Shown: positions 43,501-56,085 of the stretch, in pieces
Numbering within the stretch: position 1 is the first letter of the stretch
Layout: each line of letters opens with the position of its first letter
Assembly: GCA_024752435.1 (NCBI GenBank)
Contig: CP103023.1
Coordinates: 1 to 64,000 of the forward strand
Reading direction: 5' to 3'
DNA from: Allantophomopsis cytisporea
Taxonomy: Eukaryota > Ascomycota > Leotiomycetes > Phacidiales > Phacidiaceae
Length of the DNA stretch: 64,000 bases
Position numbers and translations under genes: made by a program
Notes under the pieces: generated by a model
What the model was told of the DNA's origin: nothing
Databases searched by the model: none
The model's input: the letters and a program-made list of their open reading frames with translations, nothing else

Positions 43501-45088
43501 TGCGGATGTGTGCGGTTGAGGCTGGTGAAGACCGTGACAGCACCGAACCTATGCAGCAAAGAGACAAGAAACAGGCAAGCAAGTAAGTATTATTGGGAAC
43601 GAGCTTTAGGAAGAATTAAAACAAGTCCGTTCACACAAGCAAGCAAGCAAGCAACAAACAATTTCGTAACAGCGTGGGAAAGAAGGAGAAGAACGGGTAT
43701 GTATGGATATGAATCATACAACACCTACCAGCGACGTCGCATTAAAAATCTCTGCTTGCGACGGAAAATGCTTGAGCTGTCACCTCTACTCGGAGAGCTC
43801 CCAGAGTTAAGCTCACGAGCTTGTGTTCAGCATCGGAGGACTCCATGTTGGAACTTTGCGTATGCAATGCAAGGGTATATGGCTATTGAAGGAGATCGAC
43901 TGCATCAATCTCCATCAAAAAGCGTGGAATGTGGTGGTTTGACCGTGAATTTTCGCTGGTCGACGAAGTTTTCATTACACTATAAAATTCTTAGACGAGG
44001 TAGACGAGGAATTAGCAGCGACCGAGTGGAAAAAATTGGCTGGAAATGAACCACCACAGCACCAAGACTGCGCTTAATGTCGGCCGTGCGATGCCTGGAC
44101 ACGAACTCGACGCAGATGGACAGCGGGTACAACGGAGTGCTAGTTCGTTCGTGGCGTAGCAGAGCTTTCTTAGAGGGTGGCGCCACGGATTTCTACGGAA
44201 AAAGACCAGAAAAGACGCCTCATTCCGCTGCACGATGAAAATCTTGGGTAATTTTTAGTGATTTCCGATTTTAATCTTTATCTGTGTTCGCCGGATCAAC
44301 CGTGAATCCGACGTATGATGGCGGACGTTGAGCCTCAATGTGGTAGATTGTCGTGTGAGACGTCTAATTGACGGATACTATGAAGACGACGTTACATCCG
44401 GCACGTCTGATCGGTTCGCTGAGATGTTCGTCTCAAAAAGTAGTCTTTTCTTCGCCCTTTTGGCGCGGAGAATTGTTGTGAGAAAAGATTGTGACATAAG
44501 GTCGTTTTCTACCTCCTTACATTGAGGGCCAGCAGCGCACGAGCGTCTGACAGACACTTCGTGGTCGAGTATGTGGAGTAAGTATGTCGAGTATGCCGAG
44601 TATGCCTATATTCCTTGAAGAGCTTATGTTAGCGACAATTGTCCTCTCGTGTGCTTGAAGATACTCCGATGGAATTGACGTGTTATCAAGCCCACTGCTA
44701 CAGCCTGTCGTGCAATGGTGCAAAAGGATATGAGTATCGAAATTGATTGACGGAGAAAGGGAGCGGGATTTCGCTTTGCAGCTATTTGAATAGCTGCATG
44801 GAGGTGCACTGCATGCCTAATCCGGTAATCAGGTGAAAGTGAGAAATTCTCACTTTTATATAATCGGGGCACACATGGAGTTCTGCTCCCGATTACCGAT
44901 CAGTAAGGTTCGATATTGACTGAACTGTAGGTGCCGATACATGAGGATGTGAAAGTTTTCTGGGTCACATATCTTTTCTAGGATATAGCCATATTTCACC
45001 ATGATTCGGGGTAAGTCTCACGTCTCATTAATATCAGTGTATGTATCTCAAACAATTTATTTTGGTCATCTCATCATAAAAATGTCCA
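43501..45088. other. 1.6-kb intergenic stretch, no gene seen
   Basis: Open frames at 43510-44049 and shorter ones have no recognisable content. The first few hundred bases are the likely promoter of the permease. Confidence 0.55.
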
Positions 45089-46823
45089 CTAAACCCTGTA
45101 TCTAAATCCCTTCTTAATACCTTCATCAGCGGCCGCCCCAACAACTGTACTTCCAAAGATACGATCAAGCTTCTTGTTCTCCCTAACAAGAATGAACCGG
45201 ATGAGAGTGGCCATAAGGATAGCCAAGAAGCATGTACAGCAATTTACACTCATAGCAACAACGTATCTCGGTCCAGCGGAGTCAGGATACATGTAGCTGG
45301 CATAGATGGAACTGCAGTTCGAGCACGCGTTAATGATAGCAAGAGCAGCGGCACGCTTAGCAGGTGGACGAGGAAGTGTGTTGGAGATCCACGCGAGAAT
45401 GATGACGAAGGAGGTGTAGATTCCCGGTAGCATGAGCATCATAGAGAGGTATCTGGGTGCCAGGCTTTCCGTGCAAGCTGCGAGGATGAAAGCTACCATG
45501 CCCACCACCAGTGGAAGTGTAACATGCAAGTATCGCTCACCTGTTGCGTCTGCATGGCGGGCGTTGATGAAGGCTGTGATGACAGTGAGGACGTAGGGTG
45601 GTGCCGTCAAGAGGAGCGATGTGATTTTGTTATAGCCCAAAGTTTCGACGACAGTAGGGAAGAAGTTGGTTACAGAGCCAGCGGAGACAACACCAAGCAA
45701 CATTACCATCTAATCAGTGAGTTAGCTTGGCAATACACATATATTGGGACAGGAAGAGAGACTTACGAAGATCCACATCTTTGGGTCGCATACGGCCATT
45801 TTTGCGCCCTGGAAGAAGCTCTGGTGCTCACTGTCGATCCAGTCGTCCTCACCAATATCCTCCTCAAGTCTCCAGACAGCTAACTCGCGCTCCTGCTCCG
45901 TGAGCCAGGAAGTTGTACGTGGGAAATTAGGAAGAAGAAAGTACGAGGCTGCAGCAACACCGATAGTGATGGTACCTTCAATGATGAATAGCCAGCGCCA
46001 AGCTCGGAGTCCATGTAATCCATCCATGTTTCCTGTGATTGCTGCAGCGATCAGGCCACTGAAGGCACCAGAGATCAAGGAGCCAGAATAGAGGATGGCT
46101 GTTCGGAGACCGAGTTCTTTGCGAGTGTACCAACAAGAGAGATAGTAGAGACATCCGGGCTAGACCTTGTTAGCTTTGGGAGTGAGGAGTTCGAAGTAAT
46201 GGGACTTACAAAGTAAGCTGCTTCAACAAAACCGAGGAAGAATCGTACTACAACAAGTCCAGCATATGATTGACAGGCTGCAGTGCAGGTAGAGATAATT
46301 CCCCAAAGAATCATTGCTGTTGGAAGGTATATCCCTGGCTTTCCAACCTTGTTGAGAAAAAGGTTGGACGGCACTTGCATTAGAAGGTATCCTACGAACA
46401 GGATACTGACTGAAGTCTATTTGCCGTTAGACCTTCATTTGCGTAAAGCAGAAGATGACTTACACTGTACTGTACACTAGTCAAGTTCAGATCATCCTTT
46501 AAACCCGCCAATTTCGCCGCAGCAATGTTGTTACGATCTAAGTAATTCATGATATACATAAGAATAACCATTGGTAACAGCCGCATGTCAATCTTCGTCT
46601 TTAGTTTGTTTTCTATCGAGATTCTATCCTCTGGAGTGAGATCTTGAATCCACTGAGGTGCTTCAATGGTCCGCCTTGGAGCAGCGGCGGTCTCAAGTTC
46701 TACACCATCTGGCTTGTCGATAGAGCTGCGGGAGATATGGGTAGTGAGATCTTTGACTGAAGGAGGATAATCCTCTTCATTGGCACCCAGAGCGTGGTCA
46801 TGTTGATGACCATTGAAGGCCAT
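45089..46823 (-). CDS. MFS anion:cation symporter, Dal5/Tna1-like
   Basis: Four exons: 46823..46464, 46416..46210, 46159..45767 and 45709..45089. All are phase 0, with GT-AG introns of 47-57 bp, giving 526 residues. After a ~95-residue cytosolic N-terminus come LPMVILMYIMNYLDRNNIAAAKLAGL (helix 1, family signature), VGYLLMQVPSNLFLNKVGKPGIYLP, and VRFFLGFVEAAYFPGCLYYLSCWYTRKELGLR. The second half contains NFFPTVVETLGYNKITSLLLTAPPYVL and GYYAS-like SSIYASYMYPDSAGPRY. This family (ACS, allantoate/nicotinate permeases) imports carboxylates, ureides and vitamins. The substrate cannot be read. Every junction joins family motifs cleanly; intact. Confidence 0.92.
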
Positions 46824-48617
46824 TGTGAAAGTCTGCTGTTAAGAGTCGCAGAGTAGGGGGACTGAGGACTCGCAGATGAATATGGGAGGTTTCCAGGTAC
46901 CACAAGCTCGTCCACAGAATTGAAGGCAGAGAACAAAGAACTGCACGAAGGGAGAAAACAGAGAAAGGATGAGAGGGAATGGAACAAAAATAAAAATGAG
47001 GAGCAGGTTATCATTATAAAGAGGGAACTTACACGTACCGATGTTTTAGGCTATATGCCGACCGCCTCACCGGCACCAGATTTGCAGACATCGAGCGACT
47101 TCCAATCATTAGCTGACTCCCAACCATGCCATTCATGAAGCTATTCCCCGGAGTATCTCCATTGGCTCCCAGTAGTGACCCCGGTAGTTGTGGGGTAAAA
47201 CATGTATGTACATATCCACCTCTCCATATGAACTTCACCTCAACGACTCACCCATCGAGGGAACGTTCCAATCATCAGCGTGAGATGATTGCAAGTGACC
47301 CTCAACCATGCATAATGGTCAGTTGGCTGTGGCATGGTGTCGTCTCCCGAAGTGTAACCGTAAGGGAAGGTTGCCGGGGGCTTGCAGGTAGAGCTTGTCA
47401 GTATCGTGTTACTTGCCAAGGCTTGATTTCTCCAGAGGATGGCAGAGTATGGAGTAGTTTCCCCAGCTGTGCAAAGTTTTGGGGGAGAAAGATGGAGGTG
47501 TGGAGAGGTTAAGACGTGGAGGTGGAGCACTAGAGACCGTAATTTTGTAAGTGCGTGGGGGTTCTTGTCTAAGTTCATGTGAGGTTCGTATGAGCGTCGG
47601 CCGACGGTCGTCCGTTGAGCGGTATTGGGATTCGTGAGTGAATATTTTCGTATATTAGTTACGGTCAATTTGTATTCAAAAATGGATTGCATTTCCAAAA
47701 CCCTCTGGGAGAGTATTCAAACGCGAGATCGTCTTTATGGGATGGGGTTCAACAAGACCCGACGTCTGCTGTTCTTTTGTGCAGTTTTGAAGAGTTGAAG
47801 ATGAGTCTGACCATCGCTATCGAAGACACAACGGAATATGCTTAATACAGCCCAAGCGCCACGATGATCCCGGAAGGGTGTCTAAGAGCGGCATTACCTG
47901 ATATAGACAGGCGCCGAAATAGAAGAACCAATAACAAAGCCAATTCTACGGAGATTGTAATAATGTATAGGGTTTTCAGACTTCATACTGTTCAATTTGT
48001 GATTATGTACTACAGTACGTATATCCTCCACACCGGCCGGATACGCAGAGGGAATGAAACATCCTTCGCCACGTGTATGAACCCTGGTTACCATCTAAAG
48101 GCATGTTCCTCCTTGATCCACCATCCTTCACAATCGTCGTCATTTCTGCATCTCTCACACTCACCCACTGATAAATGATCAAGGAGAGGGAAGCTCGGCT
48201 ATCCGTGAGCAGCAGCACAGAGGCCGTAGCGTTCCATACCTCTGTCGGGAACGAGGGCGGCTGTTCCTGATCTTTCGGTTCTTGGGAGCGTCTCAGTTCC
48301 GTGGCGTGAACTAAGTCGTACCTAGTTTGATAATTGTTTCTCGCCGAAGGAAGGGTCGTCATATTGCACCCGAGGTATTGTTTTTGTTTATTTGTCTCAA
48401 CTGTAACGTTGTCAAGTAGCCGCGCCGCTGTCAAATGATTTTCAGATCTGCAAAGTAGGGACCGCTCTATTTTTATTCAACTATAACTCAACAAGCTCAC
48501 AGGAAGTACTCAAATTATGTGATTAAGTAGTTTGAAGTATTAGTATTCTAAACTTTTCTACAGTAAATTCCATATAATTCACAGGACACTCTAGTTCCCA
48601 ATTGTCTACGTCGAATA
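46824..48617. other. 1.8-kb intergenic stretch, no gene seen
   Basis: Upstream of the Dal5-like gene and downstream of the nucleoside hydrolase gene. Open frames at 47,126-47,512 and 48,003-48,434 show no recognisable features. A TATAAAG motif occurs near 47,015. Confidence 0.5.
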
Positions 48618-49857
48618 TCAAAGCACATAAAGACCAACAGCCATTATCATCGCCCATCCTGCAACACTCACACCTCTTCCAACATCCGCACCAGAGTATT
48701 GATAAGCTGTGGCAGAAGGTACTGCGGCTGTTGCCGAGACATTGGAAGCAGCTGTGGTATTGGTGCCATTGACGCAAGTCAACAGACTCCTCAGGTTTGT
48801 AGGGATAACCTCTCCAGGCTGCCAAAGGAGAATATCCTCGAGCCTCTCAGCAAAACTGGCATTGCCAATTCCGTCCTCCTTCCAGATAATTGCATTCTGC
48901 AACGTCTCATTAGCCGTCTCCCAGGTGGTATCAGCAGCAGCATCGGCCAAAACACGCCCACTGGTGAAGTTAAACGCATAGACATCATCCAGACCACGAA
49001 TCGCATAGTACATTGCTGTAGCATCCCACGTTTTGTGAGTTACGTTGTAACCAACAGATTTGTTGAATGCGTAGGCAACAGGGTTAACAGAAAGGTCGAG
49101 TTCGGTGGTGAGGCGAGCACCGAAGAGAGTATGCCCACCGATATTGCTGCCAACCAGAGTCAGGGCAATGGTCTCAGGCCACCCGTTGAGGACTGTCTCG
49201 GCAAAGGTGGCATTGTGGTTATAGAGGTTGAAAGACTCGCCGTAGGCTGCGGCCTGGATAACGAGCTCAGAGACTTTGGCGGTGATCAGATCGTAGCCTG
49301 AGAGAGGAGAGATGTCATCTGCCTCTGAGGTGAAGAGGTGATAGATATTGTCGAAGTCGCCAATAACGACGATAGTGATGGAGGCATCATCAGCTGCGGC
49401 AAGAATGCTGCGGTAAAGAAGTACAGGGTCTGTTGTGTTGGCGCCATTGTGAACGTCTTGAGGAAAGTCAAAGGTCAGACCGGTTATGTAGTCACCGTAT
49501 TCGGGCCAATTTGGATCTACAGTTTCGTTCGTCACTGGCTTTTGAATGGCTATTGGAATGGAGCCATGACCGTAAAATGTGTCGATTGCATCGATTGCTG
49601 AAGGGGCATATTGTGCCGATATGCTGGATACTATGCCCAAGATCTCGGCTTCGCCCCACGATTGAAAGATGTTGGCAATGCCAATTGCAAGTGGATCGTC
49701 ATCCTATGGTTGTCAGTTATGATTCAATTGCATATTTTAGGGAAGTTGGGGTACTCACGAAGTTCAAGAGATCCGTATCAATGATAAGGGGCTTTGGACA
49801 TGCTGCTATCGCAATACTTGTAAGTGCAGAAATGACAGCGACTTTTGAGAAACCCAT
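48618..49857 (-). CDS. Secreted nucleoside hydrolase-like protein with possible GPI anchor
   Basis: Exons 49857..49759 and 49703..48618 (intron 49704-49758, GTGAGT...ATAG) give 394 residues. Residues 1-19 form a signal peptide. LIIDTDLLNFDDDPLAI (25-40, spanning the intron) is the calcium-binding motif of the inosine-uridine nucleoside hydrolase family, slightly altered from the usual DTDPGxDDA. TIVVIGDFDNIYHLF and the later LTLVGSNIGGHTLFG also match the fold. Many N-glycosylation sites (NxT/S) and a C-terminal small-residue site followed by a hydrophobic tail (GRGVSVAGWAMIMAVGLYVL) suggest cell-wall or GPI attachment. It would split extracellular nucleosides into base and ribose; catalysis is inferred from motif only. 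Confidence 0.87.
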
Positions 49858-51377
49858 GACAATGGTCGGCGAAAGAGGAGAGAATGAAAATATTGAGAGA
49901 GATCGTCACACACACACAAAAAAAAGAAGGAATTAGACTGAGTATTGAAGCCGTAGATGCATACAGCCTCTCTGAGAGACGCGATATGGACTTATCTGTT
50001 ATCGAAGATATGGAGATTCGACTCAACTCTCAACAGGGCCCGCCCACTCTTGCACCTCCCACTTTTTGATAGCAAAGGGAGCACATATTGACACGGAACA
50101 CGCTTTTTTAATGGGAAGTAATTGTCGGAAAGTGGCGGTTTCCCAGCTTCATTTTGAATTGAGAGGTGACGAGGCTTATAATTGAGATATTGATAAGAAC
50201 CCTATGAAGGCACTCGCAATTTCTCATCGCCGACTTGACTTGCATTGGTCTCAGGTACATCGGATCTAGTGTGACAAGAGAACCCCTAGCACGCATATAG
50301 TGATAGATGGATGATGCAGAGAATTGGTTCTATGTATTCCGTGAATGCCATGCACTCCAGTCATGGACTATACCATTCTGTTAGGACATCGAGGACAATT
50401 GTTGTGGTCACGCGAGCTTGGTTTGTGTAGTACCCACTCACAAGGATATGCATCACCACATCCATGAGAGTCTGTTGGTGTTGTATAGGTCAGCACATTT
50501 ACGCCTGCGTGTATTACACCACTGCATATTATCCGCCGAGTCGGAGAAGAGTTTAATACACAGTAGCTTGCTGGATGTGGGTGCGGAGAAGGAAGCCGGC
50601 ATATCCGCTTCAAAAAGCTTGTTCTCGCTGGACAATACTGTACGACATCATTCGCCAATAATCAAAGAAGATTGCTTGCACCCAATCGGAGGAGGATAGT
50701 ATTATCATCATTGGTGTATCTAGAGAGCACTCATACCTTTGCTTCTTCTCTTTACTGTATTACTACTCACTTTTCTTCCTCACGTGCTCTCTACAATTCA
50801 GCGGTGTGCGCACACAGAGAGGCATGGTCATTGTTTTCTGCGACTTCTTGAACATATTCCGGACTTCGCTGTCATATTGTCAAGTCTTTAGATACTCATG
50901 ATGTTATGTTGGCTGAGTCAAGCGCAGCCACTGAACGTCACTCTTTCAAGATCTCTGACACAAAGTCCCCTAACTCGAAAACATCTGTACCGATTGGTCT
51001 TGCAAACCTGCATACAGTACGACGTCCACAATCCCTTGTCGGAGAAATAATTCTGAATAGCTCCGTCGTCGCAACGGGATTAAGTAATTGATGCCGATAC
51101 ATCCAACCTCTACCGCTGTACTATTCTCCGTCTTGTTGCTTGCAAATTCTTTTCACCTCTTCCTTTGACTTCCCTGGCACTTCTTCATCACCACTACCTT
51201 TGTCATTGATCCTTGGCTTCCTTGGCAGTCTTATCTTCAATTCCTCAACATCACCGAAGATCAAGTAACAAGTCGTTTACCGTATTGTACCACCTCCACA
51301 TAGACGACTATCGATAAGATCGCACCCCGCCAGATCCCACCAAATCGCGTCGGGGCTCCGCTCACTCACCCCGAGAA
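49858..51377. other. Intergenic region of two divergent genes, no gene seen
   Basis: About 1.5 kb between the nucleoside hydrolase (-) and the MFS gene (+). A (CA)n/(A)n run is at 49,907-49,928. The 250 bases before 51,378 are C/T-rich, as in fungal promoters and leaders. No RNA gene recognised. Confidence 0.5.
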
Positions 51378-53386
51378 ATGAGTCCTAGCTCTGAACCCAA
51401 TAGGTCTCTCACAGAACCACACGATTTCGCACTCGATAGTGATGACGACGTGACATTCCACGACAGTCCTGCAAGCACCTCGCCTGGTCGTGGCAATCAA
51501 TCACCATATAGAAACGCAAAGTTCCACGAACCTGACAATGAACCGCCGCCGTATAGCGATGGACGACGACTCAGCTTCATTGATCGAGTTGCGACAATCG
51601 AACAGCCCGAGATACCAGTCAAGGCCAAGGAGGAGCCTGTGACATGGATGTCGTTACCTCATAAACGGCAATTAGCTGTTCTTACTATGGCGAGATTATC
51701 AGAGCCTTTGGTACAGACTTCATTACAATCGTATATGTTCTTCCAACTTCAGTCCTTCGATCCTTCATTGCCAGATTCCACCATTGCAGCGCAAGCGGGT
51801 GTTATGCAAGCGAGTTTCACAGCGGCTCAGTTTCTGACTGCCATGTTATGGGGGAGAGTTTCTGATTCCGATTGGGGAGGAAGGAAGCTTGTGTTGATGA
51901 TCGGACTTTTGGCGACTTGTAAGCACATTCCAGGCACTTTTCATTGTCAAATAGCTACTGATAGATCTAGTGATCTCTGTCATTGGATTTGGATTCTCAA
52001 AAACTTACACACAAGCGATTATATTTCGAACCATAGGCGGCGCATTTAATGGGAATATAGGCGTTATGAGAACCATGATTTCAGAAATTATTCGAGAGAA
52101 AAAGTAAATAGCATATTTCCTACCACGAATTTAGAATAGATAGAAGGCTGACTTACATCAGATATCAATCCCGAGCCTTTCTTCTATTACCAATGTGCTT
52201 CAATATTGGTGTAATCATCGGCCCAATCCTTGGTGGTCTATTGGCCGATCCTGCAGCCTCATACCCCTCAATCTTTGGAAACATAGCTTGGCTCAAGCGG
52301 TTTCCTTATGCACCGCCCAACATCTTGTCAGCATTTTTTCTCTTAATTGCAGCAGTAGGAGTCTTCTTCGGCCTTGAGGAAACCCTTGAAACACTTCGTC
52401 ATCAAGATGATCTTGGTGTAAAATGTGGCAGAAAGCTTGCATCACTCTATCGTCGTCATCGAAGTAAATCAAGCATAACTCAATATTCACCTCTTGCCAA
52501 CGGAGAACAGTCGGAAGAACTTCTTAGCGGTGAACAACGTCGCTCAGCCTCAGCCGACCTCGAAGCGGCATCAATCAAGAAGCAAAAGAGAGTAGCACCA
52601 CGATACAAGTCTAAGCTGCCTTTCAAGCGCATCTTCACCTCTAATGTCGCCTGCACGCTTCTCGCTCACGGTATCCTAGCTTGCCACATCGGAACATTCA
52701 ATGCCATTTTCTATATCTTTCTCTCGACGCCCGTTTACGACCCGGCGCACCCTTCTCCAGAGGGCTATACCCCTCACCCACCTTTCATTTTCACCGGTGG
52801 AATCGGCATGAAACCACGGAACATTGGCCTGGCACTCGCTATCTTAGGTACTATAGGCATCACCCTGCAACTCGTTGTCTACCCCCGCGTTAGTGCATAC
52901 CTTGGCACTGTCCGATCCTGGCGCATCTTCCTATACTGTTTCCCTGTTGCCTACATCTTGGTTCCTTTTCTCGCTCAGGTGCCATCCACGACCCCTCCAC
53001 CTGCTGGGAAAACAGGCTTGTCAATCTGGCTTGCTCTCATTGGTGTGCTCGCCATTCAAGTCATCGGTCGTACTTTCGCTTTGCCGGCTACTACCATCCT
53101 TATCAACAACTGCTCGCCTCATCCCAGTGTACTAGGCACGATTCATGGTATAGGACAGAGTGTTAGCAGTGCGGCAAGGACAGTTGGACCGGTGCTTGGA
53201 GCGTGGTTGTATGGCGTTGGACTTAGCCATGGAGTTGTGGGCGTAGTTTGGTGGGGCCTTAGTGGAGTGGCGATTTGTGCTATTGTCGCGAGTATGAGGG
53301 TACGTGAGGGCGATGGGCATGAGATTTATCTCGAAGGAGATGCTGAGGCCGAGGCAGAGGCTGATAGAATAAATGAGACAAGATAA
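51378..53386 (+). CDS. MFS transporter (ZIFL/YCR023C-like DHA1 group)
   Basis: Exons 51378..51918, 51965..52103 and 52162..53386 (introns of 46 and 58 bp, GT-AG) give 634 residues. A ~90-residue acidic, Pro-rich cytosolic N-terminus precedes LPHKRQLAVLTMARLSEPLVQTSLQSYMF (helix 1 region), AQAGVMQASFTAAQFLTAMLWGRVSDSDWGGRKLVLMIGLLAT (loop 2-3 motif), and GFSKTYTQAIIFRTIGGAFNGNIGVMRTMISEI. CFNIGVIIGPILGGLLADP (motif C) follows in exon 3. A long central loop (about residues 310-380) is hydrophilic. These fungal carriers resemble plant zinc-induced facilitator-like proteins and are thought to move drugs, organic anions or metals. The two junctions rebuild continuous helices; intact. Confidence 0.9.
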
Positions 53387-55049
53387 GAGGTTAATGACAT
53401 ACTCTAGATGATACAAAATGAATTACGTTGTTTTTAGTCAAAGTGTTGGGAAATCACTTGCGATTGTTTTGTGTCGATTACGTTTACTTGACTGCACTCA
53501 ACAGGATGCTCAGACTTATAGCTATCGTTGCTCTGGTTCTCGTATAATTGGTTCCCACGAACTTTCACTTACTTTCTGGATGTCTGTCAAATTGAAATCG
53601 TTCCACTTTTGTTGCTCGGGGAGCAAAGAAGACTAACAGTGATCATGAATAATTCATTGATTATGAGCGCTAGTATTAATGTTTTGATACATATATAATT
53701 TATCCAATTGTGCGGAACAATGAGTAGATAGGTCTGAAGTGTCTTCATTTAGCCTGGCTTTGTCTATAGGAAGAAGTCTACGGTTATAGAAAGCATTCTA
53801 TAACATCTTTCACTTATCGAGTCATCATAGTAAGAACTGATCTTTGTGGAGTGGAAAAGTTGGTTGATGTCGAAAAATGTCTTAGTGAAGATGATATAGC
53901 TGACGATGATAAGGATGTAGTCAATAATGCCAGATGTGAAATCGTCACAACACATGGAGTTTGATGCGTAAAGTGAAGTCGTGTATCTTGATTGGCACAC
54001 AGAGAGAAGCTCTCTGAGAAGCTATGAAGTTATAATACATGAGGTGCATGTGCGGAGTGCACACTTCCTAATTTGGAACTGCTCACTTTGATTGTGAGAT
54101 CCGCATTGATACTACTACTATGCTCCGACCTCACTCACTGATGTGCACGTATTTCACACAGAAATGATACTGTGGGACATCTTCAATTATAACACGATTG
54201 TGCCACTGGCTTAGCACTTCAATTTGGCAATGCAAAGGAACAATAAGGTTTCTCTCTCTATCCTTATTATACCTTGCATATGCATGGACCTTGAAGATAA
54301 TAAACTGAGTGTAATCTGAATTGTATGTTGATGACTAGAATCTCGACGTAAGTGTTGGCAACAATGGCGATGATTCTTCTGATGATAATATTGAAAAGCG
54401 TAGTGGAAAATCTAATCAGTATCCCAATTGGTATGGCTAACATAAGTTCTATGTTATATCCAAAGGTCGAGCTATATCAAGAACTCTGGGGACAGGAGGC
54501 TCATAAATAGTGAGAGAAAATCGAAGCATGGATGATAATAAATATTTCTTGTGATTATCGACTTAGAGCAACTTGTCAATAGTATCGGGTATATCATAAC
54601 AAAAGCTAACCTCAACCTAAAATTCAAACGTCAAAGTGTTAGAAGAGATGCGCCTTATTTTAAGTTATAGTCCAGTATATCACACCACATTCATAGTTGA
54701 AATGAAATTTCGTCCAGTTATTACTCGATTGTAGTATATGATAATACTGGGGACAATGAAACAAGACAATAACTTTACGAGAGCTGACTACAGATCAAGA
54801 AATAGATGTAAACCATCATGGCTTTTGACAAAGATCCTAGCTTCATATAGAATAAGCAATCTATGTTCAGAGAAAAAGTGCTTTTAGGTTCTTTATACGT
54901 GGTAATCAGTTGCCCACACTTCACCCTCAAGTTTCAGTCTATTATGAAACCAGAAGGTATAGATGAATTTAAATAAAAACACAATATTCATACTAAAAGC
55001 TGATCAAATATCCTAGCATAATTACATTAATTCCCATCTTCTCTGTCAC
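53387..55049. other. 1.7-kb AT-rich intergenic stretch, no gene seen
   Basis: Short frames only. No repeat array or RNA gene recognised. Confidence 0.5.
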
Positions 55050-56085
55050 TCAGAGACCATTCAACGCATTCTGCGCAGTAAAGACATCCCCCACATCAAA
55101 ATTATCCACCAGCACAAAAGTCGGCGCATGACCATACAAGCCCTCACATCTGCCAACTTGATCCCCTATACTACCTGTGCCAGTCGCCGCATTGGTCGTC
55201 TCATCGGCGCCAGTATCAGGTATATCGATACCCAAAATATCAAGATCCAGGAAATGGTTGACGATATACATTCTCCCATCGGCACTAGCGCCACTCGGCC
55301 TATCGATCGAGCAATCGGCGAACGTGGCATCGGTCACATCATATGGCGTCTCGAAGAAATATACAAACTCGTCGAGGATGTAGCTAACGCTCGAGGTATC
55401 AGCTCCGTAGTCGAGGAACATAACGAGGCGTGTACCCGCGTCAATGAGGGATTGCAGTGTCGGCCATTCGGATAGAGTGAGTGTTCCTGTCGGGGAGTAG
55501 ACGTAGGTATCTAGTCCTGTGGACTCCACAGCGGCACTAAAGTTGGTTACAGGCACTGAGTCGCCATTGGTGAGAAGCAAAGTCAACACTTCCGAAGGGT
55601 TGGCGTCGAGCCAGGTCTTGATTGGCGTCAGGTAATCAACGAGACTGCCAGCATCGCGTTCCAAACAGGATGTATGGCACATTGAGAGTGTGCCGAGGAA
55701 GTAATGCGTCTGGAGTCGAAAAAGTTAGCTATTGATTATTGATTCGAAATGTTTTTTTCCGTGATATTTTTCTCTTTTCACCTTATCATCTTAGTATTCT
55801 CGTTATCATTTGGAAAATCCAAAAGTTCGAGTTGAACAATTACAACTACAAAAGGGGAAATTGAGGAAATACCTGAGCTTGTAACATGCGAATTCCAGCA
55901 TCGAGTTGCTCCGTCACAGAAACATCTTGGTTATCAGTTACAAGCGTGCCCACAAACGCTGAATCATGAGTTCCGATTTGAGAGACATTGCTATATACTC
56001 TGTCGCAGAGTTCAGTGTGACCATTGCATTGTGCATAAGCCGTTGTGATGGTAGCGAGGGCAAAGGGAAGAATGCTGAGATACAT
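55050..56085 (-). CDS. Secreted PLC-like phosphodiesterase (PI-PLC X-domain fold)
   Basis: Exons 56085..55873 and 55709..55050 (intron 55710-55872, GTATTT...CCAG) give 290 residues. Residues 1-18 form a signal peptide. LCDRVYSNVSQIGTHDSAFVG carries the catalytic His of the X domain (GTHDS); ITEQLDAGIRMLQAQ-like (VTEQLDAGIRMLQAQ) and, after the intron, THYFLGTLSMCHTSC and LTPIKTWLDANPSEVLTLLL follow the family order. PTFVLVDNFDVGD near the end matches the last barrel strand. Fungal relatives are extracellular, but their substrate is unknown. The Y half of true PI-PLC is absent, as expected. Intact. Confidence 0.9.

Noticed and set aside
48699..49301. 200-residue plus-strand frame antisense to the nucleoside hydrolase
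   Set aside because: The minus-strand product has a signal peptide, family motif and confirmed intron; the antisense frame is a shadow.
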